The translations under genes and the position numbers were made by a program. Positions 7,686 to 16,609 of a stretch of DNA of 45,030 bases are shown piece after piece. The notes under the pieces were generated by a model. It ran no database searches. It had not been told where the DNA came from and saw nothing but the letters and a program-made list of their open reading frames with translations. Position 1 is the first letter of the stretch; every line of letters starts with the position of its first letter. This DNA is from UBA1189 sp045647345 (GTDB lineage Bacteria > Bacteroidota > Bacteroidia > Bacteroidales > Bacteroidaceae), in assembly GCA_045647345.1 (NCBI GenBank), contig JAZRMG010000142.1, positions 1 to 45,030 on the forward strand, in the 5' to 3' direction.

Positions 7686-10247
7686 ATGCATAAATTTAGA
7701 TACAAATACCTACACATAACCCTCTTGCTCGTACTGTGTATAGGCCACACGCCCGCAGCGCGTGCCCTCACACGTATCTATGGCACAGTGACCGACTCGG
7801 CCACCCACGAGGCCATGCCCTACGTATCGGTGTATCTGCAAAACACCACCAACGGATGCCAGACCGACAAGGAGGGACACTTCTCGTTTCTCGTCCCCGA
7901 GACACAGGGCACGCTCGTGATATCCTCGGTGGGATATACCGAAAAGCGCATCGCCATAGGCACACGCACACGCTACCCCCTACACATAGAGCTGTCACCC
8001 GCCATCTATGAGCTGAGCGAGGTGGAGATCAAGCCTGAACGCGAACGCTACCACCGCAAGAACAACCCCGCCGTAGAGCTGGCACAGAGCATCATCAAGC
8101 GACGCAGCTCGCTGCGACTCGACAGCCACGACTACTACAGCCGCAACCGCCACGAACTGCTGACCATAGCCCTCAACAACTTTGACCAGAGCAACTATCA
8201 GGCCGAGCTGCTGGATAATATCGGGCTGCTGCAAAACTATCTCGACACCTCCATCGTGTCGGGCAAGCCCATCCTCAACATCTCCTCGCGCGAACTCATC
8301 GGCAGCGACCACTACCGCAAATCGCCCGAAAGCCACAAGAAGCATGTCGTGGCCCGACGCCGCGCCGGAGTAGACGACTTCATCTCAGAGCAGGAGATCG
8401 ACGGCGTGTTTGAAGAGGTGTTCAAGGATGTGGACATCTTCCAGAACGACATCAACCTCTTCCGCAACCGCTTTGCCAGCCCTCTGTCGACCCTTGCCAC
8501 GAGCATATACAAATACTATATCATGGACACGCTCATGGTAGAGGGAACGCCCTGCATAGACCTCGCCTTCGTGCCATTCAACTCCGAGTCGCACGGATTC
8601 ACCGGACACCTGTACATAACCGCCGACAGCACACACTTCATCAAATGGGTGCAGATGGCCACACCCCGCGACATCAACCTCAACTTTGTGCGCACGCTCA
8701 ACATCACACAGACATTCACACCCGCCGCCGACGGCACACCCCTGCTCGACAAGGAATCCATGGTAGCCGAATTTGAGATCACGGCACAGATCAACGGTGT
8801 GTACGTAAAGCGTGAGGTCAACTACAACAACTACCAACTCGACGTGCCCACACGCCCCGAACTGTTTGCCTATCCCGAGAGCGTCATCGAGGAACCCGAC
8901 TCGCGCAAGAAAGACGCCGTCTTCTGGGCAGCCAACCGCATAGGCTATGTGAGCCAACGCGAACTCTCCGTAGGCGACATGATGGCACAGCTGCGCCAAT
9001 ATCCGCTATACTACTGGAGCGAAAAGATCATCACCTACCTCTTCACCGGCTATGTGCCCAACAAAAAGGAGCAACCCGAATTCTTCTACGGACCACTGAA
9101 CACCAGCATCAGCAACAACAAACTCGAGGGACTGAGACTCAGAGTGGGAGGCATGACCTCGGCCTACCTCAACCCACACCTCATGGGACGCTTCTTCGTG
9201 GCCTACGGAATGGCCGACAGGCGACTGAAATACATGGGCGAACTGGAATACTCCTTCAAGAAGAAGAAAGAGCATATCAACGAATTCCCCATACACTCGC
9301 TGCGCCTGCACTACGAGAACGACATCTACCAGTACGGACAGACCTACCTCTACACCAACAAGGACAACATCTTCCTGAACCTCAAGCGCATGGAAGACTA
9401 TCAGATAGGCTACCTACGCAAAGGGGAACTGTCCTACAACCGCGAACACTACAACCACTTCTCCTACGCCCTGATCCTACGCAACAAGGTGTATGAGAGC
9501 AGCCGGTTCATGCAATTCGAAACCCGCCTCGACGGAAAACCCCACTTCGCCCACGAGCTGCCCCAGACCGAACTGGAGCTGAGCCTGCGCTATGCACCGG
9601 GCGAGAAGTTCACCCAACACAAGTGGGATCGCAACTCGCTGCTCCCCGAGCGTCCCGTCTTCACCCTCTCACACAGCATGGCCCTGCAAGGCGTGCTCGG
9701 GAGCCAGTTCACCTGTCACCACACCGAGGCCAGCGCCCGCAAGCGCTTCTGGCTATCATCGTTCGGCTACATAGAGAGCGTGGCCAAGGCCGGGCGCGTA
9801 TGGAACGATGTCCCCTACCCTCTGCTCATCATCCCTAACGCCAACCTCTCCTACACCCTGCAGAAGGAGTCGTTTGCCCTGATGAACCCGATAGAGTTTG
9901 TGGCCGACAGCTACGTATCGTGGGAGACCATCTACTACATGAACGGCCTCATCCTCAACCGCCTACCCCTCATCAAACGACTGGGATGGCGCGAGGTTAT
10001 CGACTTCAAGGGATTCTACGGCAGCCTGCGCCAAAGCAACCTGCCCGACATGACCGACAGCAAGGGGCTGTACCTCTTCCCCAGAGAGAGCCACCCACTC
10101 ACCGATGTGCCCTACATGGAGCTATCGTTCGGAATCGAAAACATATTCAAGATCTTAGAGGTCGACTATGTGCGACGCCTCACCTACCGCGACATACCGG
10201 GCATCAGCAAGCACGGAGTACGTATACGCGTGCATGCCCAATTCTAA
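7686..10247 (+). CDS. DUF5686 / carboxypeptidase-regulatory-like outer-membrane protein
   Basis: An 853-residue exported protein. A signal peptide ends near ARAL (~28). Residues ~30-118 form a CarboxypepD_reg-like beta-sandwich (IYGTVTDSATHEAMPYVSVY), the module also found at the start of TonB-dependent receptors. The rest matches DUF5686, a large beta-strand-rich family expected in the outer membrane; the final residues (GVRIRVHAQF) look like a closing barrel strand ending in Phe. It lacks a plug domain, so it is not a TonB receptor. Function unknown. A -7 element TAACTTTG lies at 7662-7669 with no convincing -33 box. It is convergent with the ABC transporter genes downstream; no terminator is obvious in the 38-base gap. 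Confidence 0.85.
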   Translation: MHKFRYKYLHITLLLVLCIGHTPAARALTRIYGTVTDSATHEAMPYVSVYLQNTTNGCQTDKEGHFSFLVPETQGTLVISSVGYTEKRIAIGTRTRYPLHIELSPAIYELSEVEIKPERERYHRKNNPAVELAQSIIKRRSSLRLDSHDYYSRNRHELLTIALNNFDQSNYQAELLDNIGLLQNYLDTSIVSGKPILNISSRELIGSDHYRKSPESHKKHVVARRRAGVDDFISEQEIDGVFEEVFKDVDIFQNDINLFRNRFASPLSTLATSIYKYYIMDTLMVEGTPCIDLAFVPFNSESHGFTGHLYITADSTHFIKWVQMATPRDINLNFVRTLNITQTFTPAADGTPLLDKESMVAEFEITAQINGVYVKREVNYNNYQLDVPTRPELFAYPESVIEEPDSRKKDAVFWAANRIGYVSQRELSVGDMMAQLRQYPLYYWSEKIITYLFTGYVPNKKEQPEFFYGPLNTSISNNKLEGLRLRVGGMTSAYLNPHLMGRFFVAYGMADRRLKYMGELEYSFKKKKEHINEFPIHSLRLHYENDIYQYGQTYLYTNKDNIFLNLKRMEDYQIGYLRKGELSYNREHYNHFSYALILRNKVYESSRFMQFETRLDGKPHFAHELPQTELELSLRYAPGEKFTQHKWDRNSLLPERPVFTLSHSMALQGVLGSQFTCHHTEASARKRFWLSSFGYIESVAKAGRVWNDVPYPLLIIPNANLSYTLQKESFALMNPIEFVADSYVSWETIYYMNGLILNRLPLIKRLGWREVIDFKGFYGSLRQSNLPDMTDSKGLYLFPRESHPLTDVPYMELSFGIENIFKILEVDYVRRLTYRDIPGISKHGVRIRVHAQF

Positions 10248-10285
10248 GCACAGAGACAGCAGCATTGTTGCCGTTGACGGAGAGC

Positions 10286-11068
10286 CTATGCCATAAACTC
10301 CCTTAGGCGACCATAAGCATCAAAAGCTCTGCGACACGACAGCTTGATGGCAATAACCAGCGAGAGCATCGAGGCCGACATGGTGACCACCACAATCATA
10401 ATCTGATACTTGATAGCCACGTCGGGCGTGCTTCCGCCCAAAATCTGACCAATCATCGTACCCGGCAACGATACCAGCCCCATCACCGCCATGTTGGCAA
10501 TCGTAGGGGCAAACGACTTCACAATAGCCTGCCGCATGAAGGGCATCAGCGCCTCGTTGCGCGAAGCCCCGTTGCCCAAAAGAAAATAATAGAGGTTCTG
10601 CTCACGCTGCAAGGTCGAATAGAAGGTTCCTACAGCAATGACATTGACCGTAAGCATATTGCCCAAAAGAATACCCATGATAGGGATGAAATACTGGGCA
10701 CTGAACACATTGTCGAGCTTCAGCACGATGCCCAAGAAATAGAAACCGATGAGCACACTCGCCACCACTAACCCCACGATAAGGGGCCACATGAGTACAG
10801 CCCGACGCACCTTAGTGCGATTAATCGCTGTCTCGGCAGCAATATACACCATCAGCAACACCCATAGGCAGTTGACCACAGGATTGTCCCACTCGAACAG
10901 ATAGCGCAGATACACTCCTATAAAGAGCAGCTGCACGATCATACGCACAGCACCTATGCACACCGCCTTGAGGAGCTTGGTCTCGTACCGCCATATATAA
11001 TACACCGGTATCAGCAACAGCAGCAGACCTACCCCCAAACTCCAGTATGAAATATCCATCGTACCCAT
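10286..11068 (-). CDS. fetB: FetB-type iron-export ABC transporter permease (UPF0014)
   Basis: A 260-residue integral membrane protein with about seven hydrophobic segments. It matches the UPF0014/FetB family, whose E. coli member works with FetA to export iron and lower oxidative stress. Family features seen are the block MGILLGNMLTVNVIAVGTFY near the middle, LGNGASRNEALMPFMRQAI after it, and the conserved LPGTMIGQILGG. The ATPase gene lies directly upstream with only three bases between stop and start, so the two form an operon and a complex. Iron as substrate is carried over from the family; other metals are possible. Confidence 0.88.
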   Translation of the reverse strand: MGTMDISYWSLGVGLLLLLIPVYYIWRYETKLLKAVCIGAVRMIVQLLFIGVYLRYLFEWDNPVVNCLWVLLMVYIAAETAINRTKVRRAVLMWPLIVGLVVASVLIGFYFLGIVLKLDNVFSAQYFIPIMGILLGNMLTVNVIAVGTFYSTLQREQNLYYFLLGNGASRNEALMPFMRQAIVKSFAPTIANMAVMGLVSLPGTMIGQILGGSTPDVAIKYQIMIVVVTMSASMLSLVIAIKLSCRRAFDAYGRLREFMA

Positions 11069-11071
11069 AAA

Positions 11072-11695
11072 TCAATCAATCCGTATCAGCTTCGAGCAAC
11101 GCGATGCAAAACAGGCATCATGCGATACCGCAACAATCGTTTTTCCCTTACGCTGCAGTGCCAGCAGAAAATCGATCACCAAATTGCGCGACTCCTCATC
11201 GAGCGCAGCAGTAGGCTCATCGAGCAACCAAAGCTCCTTATCGAGCTGAGCCAGCACAGCCAACACTAGACGTTGCCGCTGACCTCCCGAGAGCTCGGTC
11301 ATGCGCCTTTGCAGCAATTCCTCATCCAATCCGAGAAGTGTCATATTGTCCCGTAAACCAGCCAGGAGCCGTGTACGATCATCCACCCGGCCAACACGCG
11401 CCATCACATCTATAAATTCCTTCACGAAATCATACGGAAACTGCAAATCTTGAGGAAGATACGACACTTTTCCGCGAACGATATGACATGACTTTTCATT
11501 CAGCACATCACCATCGATACAGACCACGCCAGCCCCTACTGGAGCCATGCCCAGCAAAGCCTTCAGCAGCGAAGTCTTACCGCACCCCGATCTCCCGGTG
11601 ACGCAAGCAAATTCGCCCTTCGAAACATGACAAGAGAACCCTTCGAGCACACTCTCCCCATCGTAGCTTACCGATATGTTTTCCACTTTCAGCAT
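11072..11695 (-). CDS. fetA: FetA-type ABC transporter ATP-binding protein
   Basis: A 207-residue ABC ATPase. Walker A is GRSGCGKT (34-41), the signature is ELSGGQRQRL and Walker B is LWLLDEPTAALD, followed by the switch histidine in VAVSHD. All catalytic motifs are intact. The frame extends upstream to 11728, but the ATG at 11695 begins the conserved MLKVENISVSY and is preferred. It is transcribed first in the fetA-fetB operon. A -7 element (TACATTTG, minus strand, 11715-11722) lies about 20 bases upstream with a poor -33 box. The DUF4251 gene runs divergently. Confidence 0.88.
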   Translation of the reverse strand: MLKVENISVSYDGESVLEGFSCHVSKGEFACVTGRSGCGKTSLLKALLGMAPVGAGVVCIDGDVLNEKSCHIVRGKVSYLPQDLQFPYDFVKEFIDVMARVGRVDDRTRLLAGLRDNMTLLGLDEELLQRRMTELSGGQRQRLVLAVLAQLDKELWLLDEPTAALDEESRNLVIDFLLALQRKGKTIVAVSHDACFASRCSKLIRID

Positions 11696-11828
11696 CCGCT
11701 TTTCTTTCAAAGAACAAATGTACAACAATTATCCGACATTCGCACGATTCGAATCACTTTTATACCTCATAAACTTTTCCACCACCCCGATTGTTACCTT
11801 CACCAGACAACCATTAAACCCTAACGTT

Positions 11829-12419
11829 ATGAAAAAAGCTTTTCTTCTGACAGGCATCATCTGCCTTTTTTCGAGCAGTCTCACGATAGCCCAATCCAGC
11901 AAAACCCTACGCGAGCAAGAGTGGCGAGCCGAGCGCGAACGCAAACGCGCCGAAGCACGAGCCGCCGAACAGCGCCAGGACTCTATAGGATGGAACGAAG
12001 CCCTCAACGCACTCAAAGAGGGCAACTGGGTACTCGAAGCCAACAACGTAAACTTCTTCAACGGCATCACCCGCTTCGTATCGCCAAGCACCAACTACAT
12101 CAGCTGCCAAGACGGACAAGGCACCGTACAGACAGCCTTCAACAACTTCACCTATAGCCCCAACGGACTTGGCGGAATCACCGTCCAAGGTAACATCTAC
12201 GGCGCACGACTCTCAACCGACAAGGATGGCAACACATACTACAGCTTCACGATTCAAGGCGCCGCCATTTCGGCCACCGTATACCTGACCCTCACAGGCG
12301 GAACCAACCAAGCCAGCGCCACCGTCAACCCCAACTTCTCGGGACGCTCGATGACCTTCGACGGCTATCTCCTACCCTACAACCAAGCCGATATATTCCA
12401 AGGCACGCCGCAGTGGTAG
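11829..12419 (+). CDS. DUF4251 exported protein
   Basis: A 196-residue protein with a signal peptide (KKAFLLTGIICLFSSSLTIAQ). A charged helical stretch rich in Arg, Glu and Ala follows at ~24-48, then the beta-rich DUF4251 domain (~65-190; VLEANNVNFFNGITRFVSPS early, GRSMTFDGYL late). The family is common in Bacteroidetes, periplasmic or surface, and of unknown function. The frame is open upstream to 11676, but the ATG at 11829 directly precedes the signal peptide. The last codons and stop lie inside the first of three 32-bp tandem repeats, so the C-terminus FQGTPQW is encoded by repeat sequence. Confidence 0.85.
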   Translation: MKKAFLLTGIICLFSSSLTIAQSSKTLREQEWRAERERKRAEARAAEQRQDSIGWNEALNALKEGNWVLEANNVNFFNGITRFVSPSTNYISCQDGQGTVQTAFNNFTYSPNGLGGITVQGNIYGARLSTDKDGNTYYSFTIQGAAISATVYLTLTGGTNQASATVNPNFSGRSMTFDGYLLPYNQADIFQGTPQW

Positions 12420-12494
12420 AAACCATTCTACAAGGCACACTGCAGTGGTAGAAGCCAGCCCACAAGACACTCTGCGGTGGCAGAAGCCATTCCA
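12399..12494. repeat. Three 32-bp tandem repeats spanning the DUF4251 stop codon
   Basis: Units begin at 12399, 12431 and 12463, each starting CAAGGCAC/CAAGACAC and containing a version of GCAGTGGTAGAAGCC. The first unit carries the stop codon of the DUF4251 gene and the other two are non-coding. Copies differ at several positions, so the array is not brand new. Confidence 0.8.
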
Positions 12495-12516
12495 TAGATG
12501 GCCTGCAAAAAGACAT

Positions 12517-12554
12517 AAAAAAGAATCGAGTCGTCATTTCTGACAACTCGATTC
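12517..12554 (-). terminator. Terminator of the tRNA-Lys gene
   Basis: On the minus strand a 14-bp stem (GAATCGAGTTGTCA with its complement, one G-T pair) closes a GAAA tetraloop at 12523-12554, followed by six T residues (12517-12522). Confidence 0.9.
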
Positions 12555-12560
12555 TCTCTG

Positions 12561-12633
12561 TACACCCTCAGGGACTCGAACCCTGGCCCCATTGATTAAG
12601 AGTCAATTGCTCTACCAACTGAGCTAAGAGTGC
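12561..12633 (-). tRNA. tRNA-Lys (anticodon CUU)
   Basis: The minus strand folds as a 73-base tRNA. The acceptor arm GCACTCT pairs with AGGGTGT (with wobble pairs), followed by discriminator A. The D arm contains AGCTCAGTTGGTAGAGC, and the anticodon arm ATTGA-CTCTTAA-TCAAT places CTT at 34-36. The T arm is CAGGG-TTCGAGT-CCCTG. CCA is not encoded. The gene stands alone with its own promoter and terminator. Confidence 0.96.
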
Positions 12634-12654
12634 ATCTGTTTCTCAATTGCGATG

Positions 12655-12685
12655 CAAAGGTACAGCTTTATTTTGAACCTGCAAA
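12655..12685 (-). promoter_or_regulatory. Promoter of the tRNA-Lys gene
   Basis: On the minus strand TTTG (12682-12685), 19 bases, then TACCTTTG (12655-12662): an exact match to the Bacteroidetes consensus, placed about 22 bases before the tRNA. Confidence 0.85.
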
Positions 12686-12824
12686 ACATTTCAATGATTT
12701 TTTTACAAAAAAATTGATTTTTCTTCAAAAAACAAGAAAAAACGGGGTTCAGGAAAGAAAAAAGCGGTTATTTCCGGTCCAAAGCGTCAGATTTCTGCAA
12801 AAAAAACAGATCTACGCCACGGCC

Positions 12825-14897
12825 TCACTCTGCAAAACGTTTGATGAGATTATAAGCACTGTATAGCCCCAGCTCGCCCGCCTTACTCAAATCGGCCACC
12901 CCACGCGCATTGTTGCCCAAATAGATATAGGTAAGACCGCGATTGTAATAAGCCTCAGCCAAATTGGGTTCGAGAGCTATCGCCTCATCGTAGCTGACAA
13001 TAGCCGCATGATAATCCTTCAAGCCAGACAGCACGTTACCTCGATTGTAATAGGTATAGGCAAAGTCGGGAGCGAGGTCGGCAACCTTGTCCAAGTCGGC
13101 AAGGATAAGCTGATAGTCATTCAGCCGCGCATCGACCATAAAGTCCGAAGGCAACGCTCCCCCACGAGACTCTCCCCCACCGCTATCAGCACGCTGCATC
13201 TCCATCTGCTTGTAGCGCACTACGGCACGAGCATAGTATGAGATCCACAAGGTGCCATCAGCTATAATGGCGCGGGTGAAGTCGTTGACGGCAGCTTCAA
13301 GGTCCTGAACAAGATAATAGTCAAGACCACGGGCAAAATAGTGGATGGCCTCTTCGCTATCGGCAACAAACTTGGCCGTCTGCACATCAATATCCCGAAA
13401 ATGAAAGGCTATCTGCTCTTCATCAATGGCCTGTTCCGAAGCAGTGACAAGCAACGGAAGAGGCAGCTCCTTGGTCCGCTTGATACTCTCGAGATAGTGA
13501 TGATAGTGAATAATGCGTTCCACCTCACTCTCCTTATTATAATAGGTAAGCATAAAAAGCGGCTGCAAGGCAACATAGACATTGCGGTTCTGCACCTTTC
13601 CACGATAGGCCGAAGAAAACTCGGTATCGTTCACCGCATCGTCAGCCACCACCAGACGACGATACTTCCTGATATTCCTGTCAGACTCCTTACGGGTGTT
13701 CTCATTCTCATCCTCCTCTTTGCCCTCCTCTTTGTCGTCATCGTCATCGCCATCGTTGCCGCCACCAGCCAACAAGCGGTTCTGCTCTTCCATTTGCGCA
13801 CGCAGCACCACAAGTTCATCCCGCTCTGCCTCCTTCAGATGCCCCTGCTTGCGATGCACATCGGCACGACACTGGTAGCCATAGAGAAATTGAGGATACG
13901 CTTCGAGCACACAATCAAGATCGACCTGGGCCCCTGCAAGATCACCGGTCTGCATCAGCAACAAGGCACGATTAAAAACCGCCATCATATTGTCCGGCTC
14001 AGATGCTATCACCACATTGAAGTCCTCGATGGCACGGTTGTCATCACCAACCTGAGCACGCAGCAGACCTCGGTTATAATGGCCAAGCACATTGTTCGGC
14101 TCGATATCGAGCGCCAAGTCATAATCACTCATGGCTCCACGCAACTCCTGACGATAGTAACGAGTGAGTGCACGATTGATATAATAGCTGCTCTTGGGAT
14201 GGAGATGAATAGCATAGGTAAGGTCTGTCTCGGCATCCTCGTAGCGCTCTTGCTGCAAATACACAAGCGCACGTGTGGCATACACCTCAGAATCGTACTT
14301 GTTTATCTTCAGCGAACTTTCCAGATCAGCCAATGCCGCCAATGTATCGCCCTTCTGTATAAACACTTGAGCACGCATGTTGAGCACCGGAGTATACCCC
14401 GGCACAATACGAGCCACCGTATCAAGCACACCTATCGCCGCATCATAATCTTTCAGATTGGCATAGCAGAGCGCCAAGTTATGCCACAGCCCCTCATTCT
14501 CGGGGTCATGACGCAAAGCGTTGCGATAGTCACCTATCGCTTCAGAGAACTTACCCTGGTTGACACGAGCAAGCCCACGCAACTGATGGCAGTCCACCAC
14601 AAAGGGATTGCGGACGATAGCCTCGGAACAGTCGGCCTCAGCCCCCACGAAATCGTCGAGATAGAATTTGGCCAGCCCACGGAAGAAGTAGGGCTCATAC
14701 AGATAGGGCTTGGCGCTCACCACCTGGTTGAAGTACTGGATAGAAAGCACGTAGTCGCTGAAGTATAGAGCATTGCGACCGACACGCATCATGTGGTCGG
14801 TATTCACCTGTGCCCTTGCCGTGAAAAGGGTGCCAAAGAGCAGGGCGATATGTATGAAGCGTCTAAGGGACAATGTAAATCCTGAATTGCAAGCCAA
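12825..14897 (-). CDS. Exported TPR-repeat protein
   Basis: Up to 690 residues. A signal peptide (RRFIHIALLFGTLFTARAQ) is followed by at least ten tetratricopeptide repeats (~35-380) and three or more near the C-terminus (AEAYYNRGLTYIYLGNNARG). The two TPR blocks are separated by an acidic linker around 383-412 (Asp/Glu/Lys/Asn-rich). Such proteins act as protein-binding scaffolds in the periplasm; the partner is unknown. No ATG precedes the signal peptide. The only candidates are TTG codons at 14897 and 14873, the latter giving a tidy signal peptide. It lies directly after the def gene, separated by AATTGT-type repeats, and is probably the third gene of a ruvX-def-TPR row. Confidence 0.85.
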   Translation of the reverse strand: MACNSGFTLSLRRFIHIALLFGTLFTARAQVNTDHMMRVGRNALYFSDYVLSIQYFNQVVSAKPYLYEPYFFRGLAKFYLDDFVGAEADCSEAIVRNPFVVDCHQLRGLARVNQGKFSEAIGDYRNALRHDPENEGLWHNLALCYANLKDYDAAIGVLDTVARIVPGYTPVLNMRAQVFIQKGDTLAALADLESSLKINKYDSEVYATRALVYLQQERYEDAETDLTYAIHLHPKSSYYINRALTRYYRQELRGAMSDYDLALDIEPNNVLGHYNRGLLRAQVGDDNRAIEDFNVVIASEPDNMMAVFNRALLLMQTGDLAGAQVDLDCVLEAYPQFLYGYQCRADVHRKQGHLKEAERDELVVLRAQMEEQNRLLAGGGNDGDDDDDKEEGKEEDENENTRKESDRNIRKYRRLVVADDAVNDTEFSSAYRGKVQNRNVYVALQPLFMLTYYNKESEVERIIHYHHYLESIKRTKELPLPLLVTASEQAIDEEQIAFHFRDIDVQTAKFVADSEEAIHYFARGLDYYLVQDLEAAVNDFTRAIIADGTLWISYYARAVVRYKQMEMQRADSGGGESRGGALPSDFMVDARLNDYQLILADLDKVADLAPDFAYTYYNRGNVLSGLKDYHAAIVSYDEAIALEPNLAEAYYNRGLTYIYLGNNARGVADLSKAGELGLYSAYNLIKRFAE

Positions 14898-14898
14898 C

Positions 14899-14967
14899 TG
14901 CCAATTGTGAATTGTGAATTATGAATTGTCAATTGCGAATTGTGAATTGTCAATTGTGAATTGTCAA
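14899..14967. repeat. AATTGT-type tandem repeat between def and the TPR gene
   Basis: About ten short imperfect units of the form CAATTGTGAATTGT/GAATTGTCAATT fill the gap. Related runs occur at 34183-34217 and 38710-38735 (inside coding sequence) and at 42111-42172 (over the xylB 3' end). Confidence 0.85.
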
Positions 14968-15525
14968 TTATTTCTTCGCCACCTTCACCTTATAGTCGCA
15001 ACGCACCTTACCGGAGAGCAGCGCGTTGAACTTCGCCTTGTTCATCTGGCGACGAAGCGGAGAGATGCGGTCAGTAAAGACCTTACCCTCGAGATGATCA
15101 AACTCATGCTGGATGACGCGAGCCAGGAAACCGTCGACCCACTCGTCGTGCTCCACGAAATCCTCATCGACATACTGTATGCGTACCTTCTCGGCACGGG
15201 GCACCTTCTCATGGATACCGGGCAAGCTGAGACAGCCTTCGTCCATCAGCAATGTCTCGCCATCCTCCTCTACAATATAGCCATTAATGTAAGCACGCTT
15301 GAAATCCGCATATTCAGGATAGTCCTCTGCCAACGGTCTGAGATCGACAATCACCACACGAATAGGCAGACCAATCTGCGGAGCAGCCAGACCTACACCA
15401 TCGGCACGTTCGTTGGTTTCAAACATGTTCTGAACGAGCTCTTTCAGTTCGGGATAGTCGGGAGCAATATCCTCGGCTTCTTTTCTCAATACGGGTTGTC
15501 CGTAAGTATAAATAGGAAGTACCAT
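14968..15525 (-). CDS. def: Peptide deformylase
   Basis: A 185-residue metalloenzyme that removes the formyl group from the initiator Met of new proteins. All three signature motifs are intact: GVGLAAPQIG (43-52), EGCLSLP (96-102, metal-binding Cys) and QHEFDHLEG (139-147, two metal-binding His and catalytic Glu). The frame extends to 15543, but the ATG at 15525 gives the usual start MVLPIYTYGQPVLRK. It lies 26 bases after ruvX in the same direction, a common Bacteroidetes neighbour pair. The AATTGT-type repeat begins immediately after its stop codon. Confidence 0.96.
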   Translation of the reverse strand: MVLPIYTYGQPVLRKEAEDIAPDYPELKELVQNMFETNERADGVGLAAPQIGLPIRVVIVDLRPLAEDYPEYADFKRAYINGYIVEEDGETLLMDEGCLSLPGIHEKVPRAEKVRIQYVDEDFVEHDEWVDGFLARVIQHEFDHLEGKVFTDRISPLRRQMNKAKFNALLSGKVRCDYKVKVAKK

Positions 15526-15551
15526 TATATTAGTATTTGACAAATTACTAT

Positions 15552-15974
15552 TTACAAATTAAATTTCCGGCTATCCATATAGCTTTGCAGTATGATGGTA
15601 GCACTAATCTCATCGACCAGCTCTTTGCGTTGCCGATCCTTCTTCTTCAGCCCGCCATCAATCATGGCCTGATGAGCCAGCACCGAAGTGAAGCGTTCAT
15701 CAACATATTCTACCGGAATCTGCGGAAGCACCTTGCGCAATCGGTTCACAAAAGGCTCTATACGCACCATATTCTCAGACGGTTGATTATCCATCTGCTT
15801 AGGAAGCCCAACGACGATACGTTCCACAGGTTCGCGCTTCACATAATCGAGGATAAAATCCATCAACGTATGCGTAGGCACTGTAGTCAGCCCGTTAGCA
15901 ATGATCTGCAGCACATCGGTCACAGCCAACCCCGTACGTTTCTTTCCATAATCAATCGCAAGTATACGTCCCAT
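15552..15974 (-). CDS. ruvX: RuvX/YqgF-family Holliday-junction resolvase-like protein
   Basis: A 140-residue RNase H-fold protein. The N-terminal ILAIDYGKKRTGLAVTD carries the first catalytic Asp (8), VERIVVGLP forms the central strand, and YVDERFTS plus the late DEISATIIL supply further acidic residues. The family acts in pre-16S rRNA 5'-end maturation and has been proposed to resolve Holliday junctions. Length is standard. It is first in the minus-strand row ruvX-def-TPR. Confidence 0.93.
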   Translation of the reverse strand: MGRILAIDYGKKRTGLAVTDVLQIIANGLTTVPTHTLMDFILDYVKREPVERIVVGLPKQMDNQPSENMVRIEPFVNRLRKVLPQIPVEYVDERFTSVLAHQAMIDGGLKKKDRQRKELVDEISATIILQSYMDSRKFNL

Positions 15975-16040
15975 AGTAGAGGATGCAAAGATACAAAAGT
16001 TATACGATAAAAAATGATAAAAAAATCATATTTATAATAA

Positions 16041-16063
16041 AGGGCGACCCCATAGGCCACCCT
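16041..16063 (-). terminator. Terminator of the SPOR lipoprotein gene
   Basis: On the minus strand a 9-10 bp GC-rich stem (AGGGTGGCC paired with GGTCGCCCT, allowing wobbles) is followed by a T/A-rich tract. It lies 24 bases after the SPOR gene stop. Confidence 0.65.
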
Positions 16064-16086
16064 CCATTTATCAGCTGGAATATGAA

Positions 16087-16578
16087 TTACTTATTCAAAA
16101 GAATCCAAGAGCCCTGGAAGTCCACACGGCTTGGATACTTCACCTTGAAAGCCTCACGTGCCTGAGCAGCCTCCGCTTTGGTATCGTATGAACCAATAAT
16201 CACGCGGAACATGTTCTTCTGCACATTCTTCACAATGCCCGCCTCAAAGCCTTCACCGATCAGATAATCCTTCAAGCTCTGTGCATTGGCCTGCAATGAA
16301 AAACTTCCGCACACAACGCTATAGGGTTTCAAAGCACCGTTAACCGAAACGGCTGACACTTGCTCTTGACGAACAGGAGTTGCCTCATAATTATCCTCAG
16401 CAGCTACAGGAGTTGATGTAGACACCGGAGTAACCTGCATAGGAGCATTCACCTGCACCTGTGCTGTTTCTTGTGCCTTAGCCTTCTCGTAAGCTTGCTT
16501 GTATGCACTTTCCTTAGACTTACATGAAGTAAACACGAGCAAAACGCTCAAGAATCCGAACAATACACTCTTTTTCAT
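16087..16578 (-). CDS. SPOR-domain lipoprotein
   Basis: A 163-residue protein. The lipoprotein signal ends in VFTSC (Cys 19), followed by a polar linker (~20-80, Thr/Val/Pro/Gln-rich). A SPOR domain spans ~85-160 (YSVVCGSFSLQANAQSLKDY, RVIIGSYDTKAEAAQAREAF). SPOR domains bind peptidoglycan denuded of stem peptides, often at division septa. The lipid anchor would hold it in the outer or inner membrane facing the periplasm. It is divergent from the LysM gene, with which it shares an inverted-repeat promoter region, so the two envelope genes may be co-regulated. Confidence 0.92.
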   Translation of the reverse strand: MKKSVLFGFLSVLLVFTSCKSKESAYKQAYEKAKAQETAQVQVNAPMQVTPVSTSTPVAAEDNYEATPVRQEQVSAVSVNGALKPYSVVCGSFSLQANAQSLKDYLIGEGFEAGIVKNVQKNMFRVIIGSYDTKAEAAQAREAFKVKYPSRVDFQGSWILLNK

Positions 16579-16609
16579 AATCGTATTTTAATTTGCAATC
16601 TAATTATTC

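Noticed and set aside
13341..14768. Long plus-strand open frame opposite the TPR gene
   Set aside because: It is the mirror of a repetitive coding sequence; its composition (many Ile, His, Gln) is that of an antisense shadow and it has no start signal.
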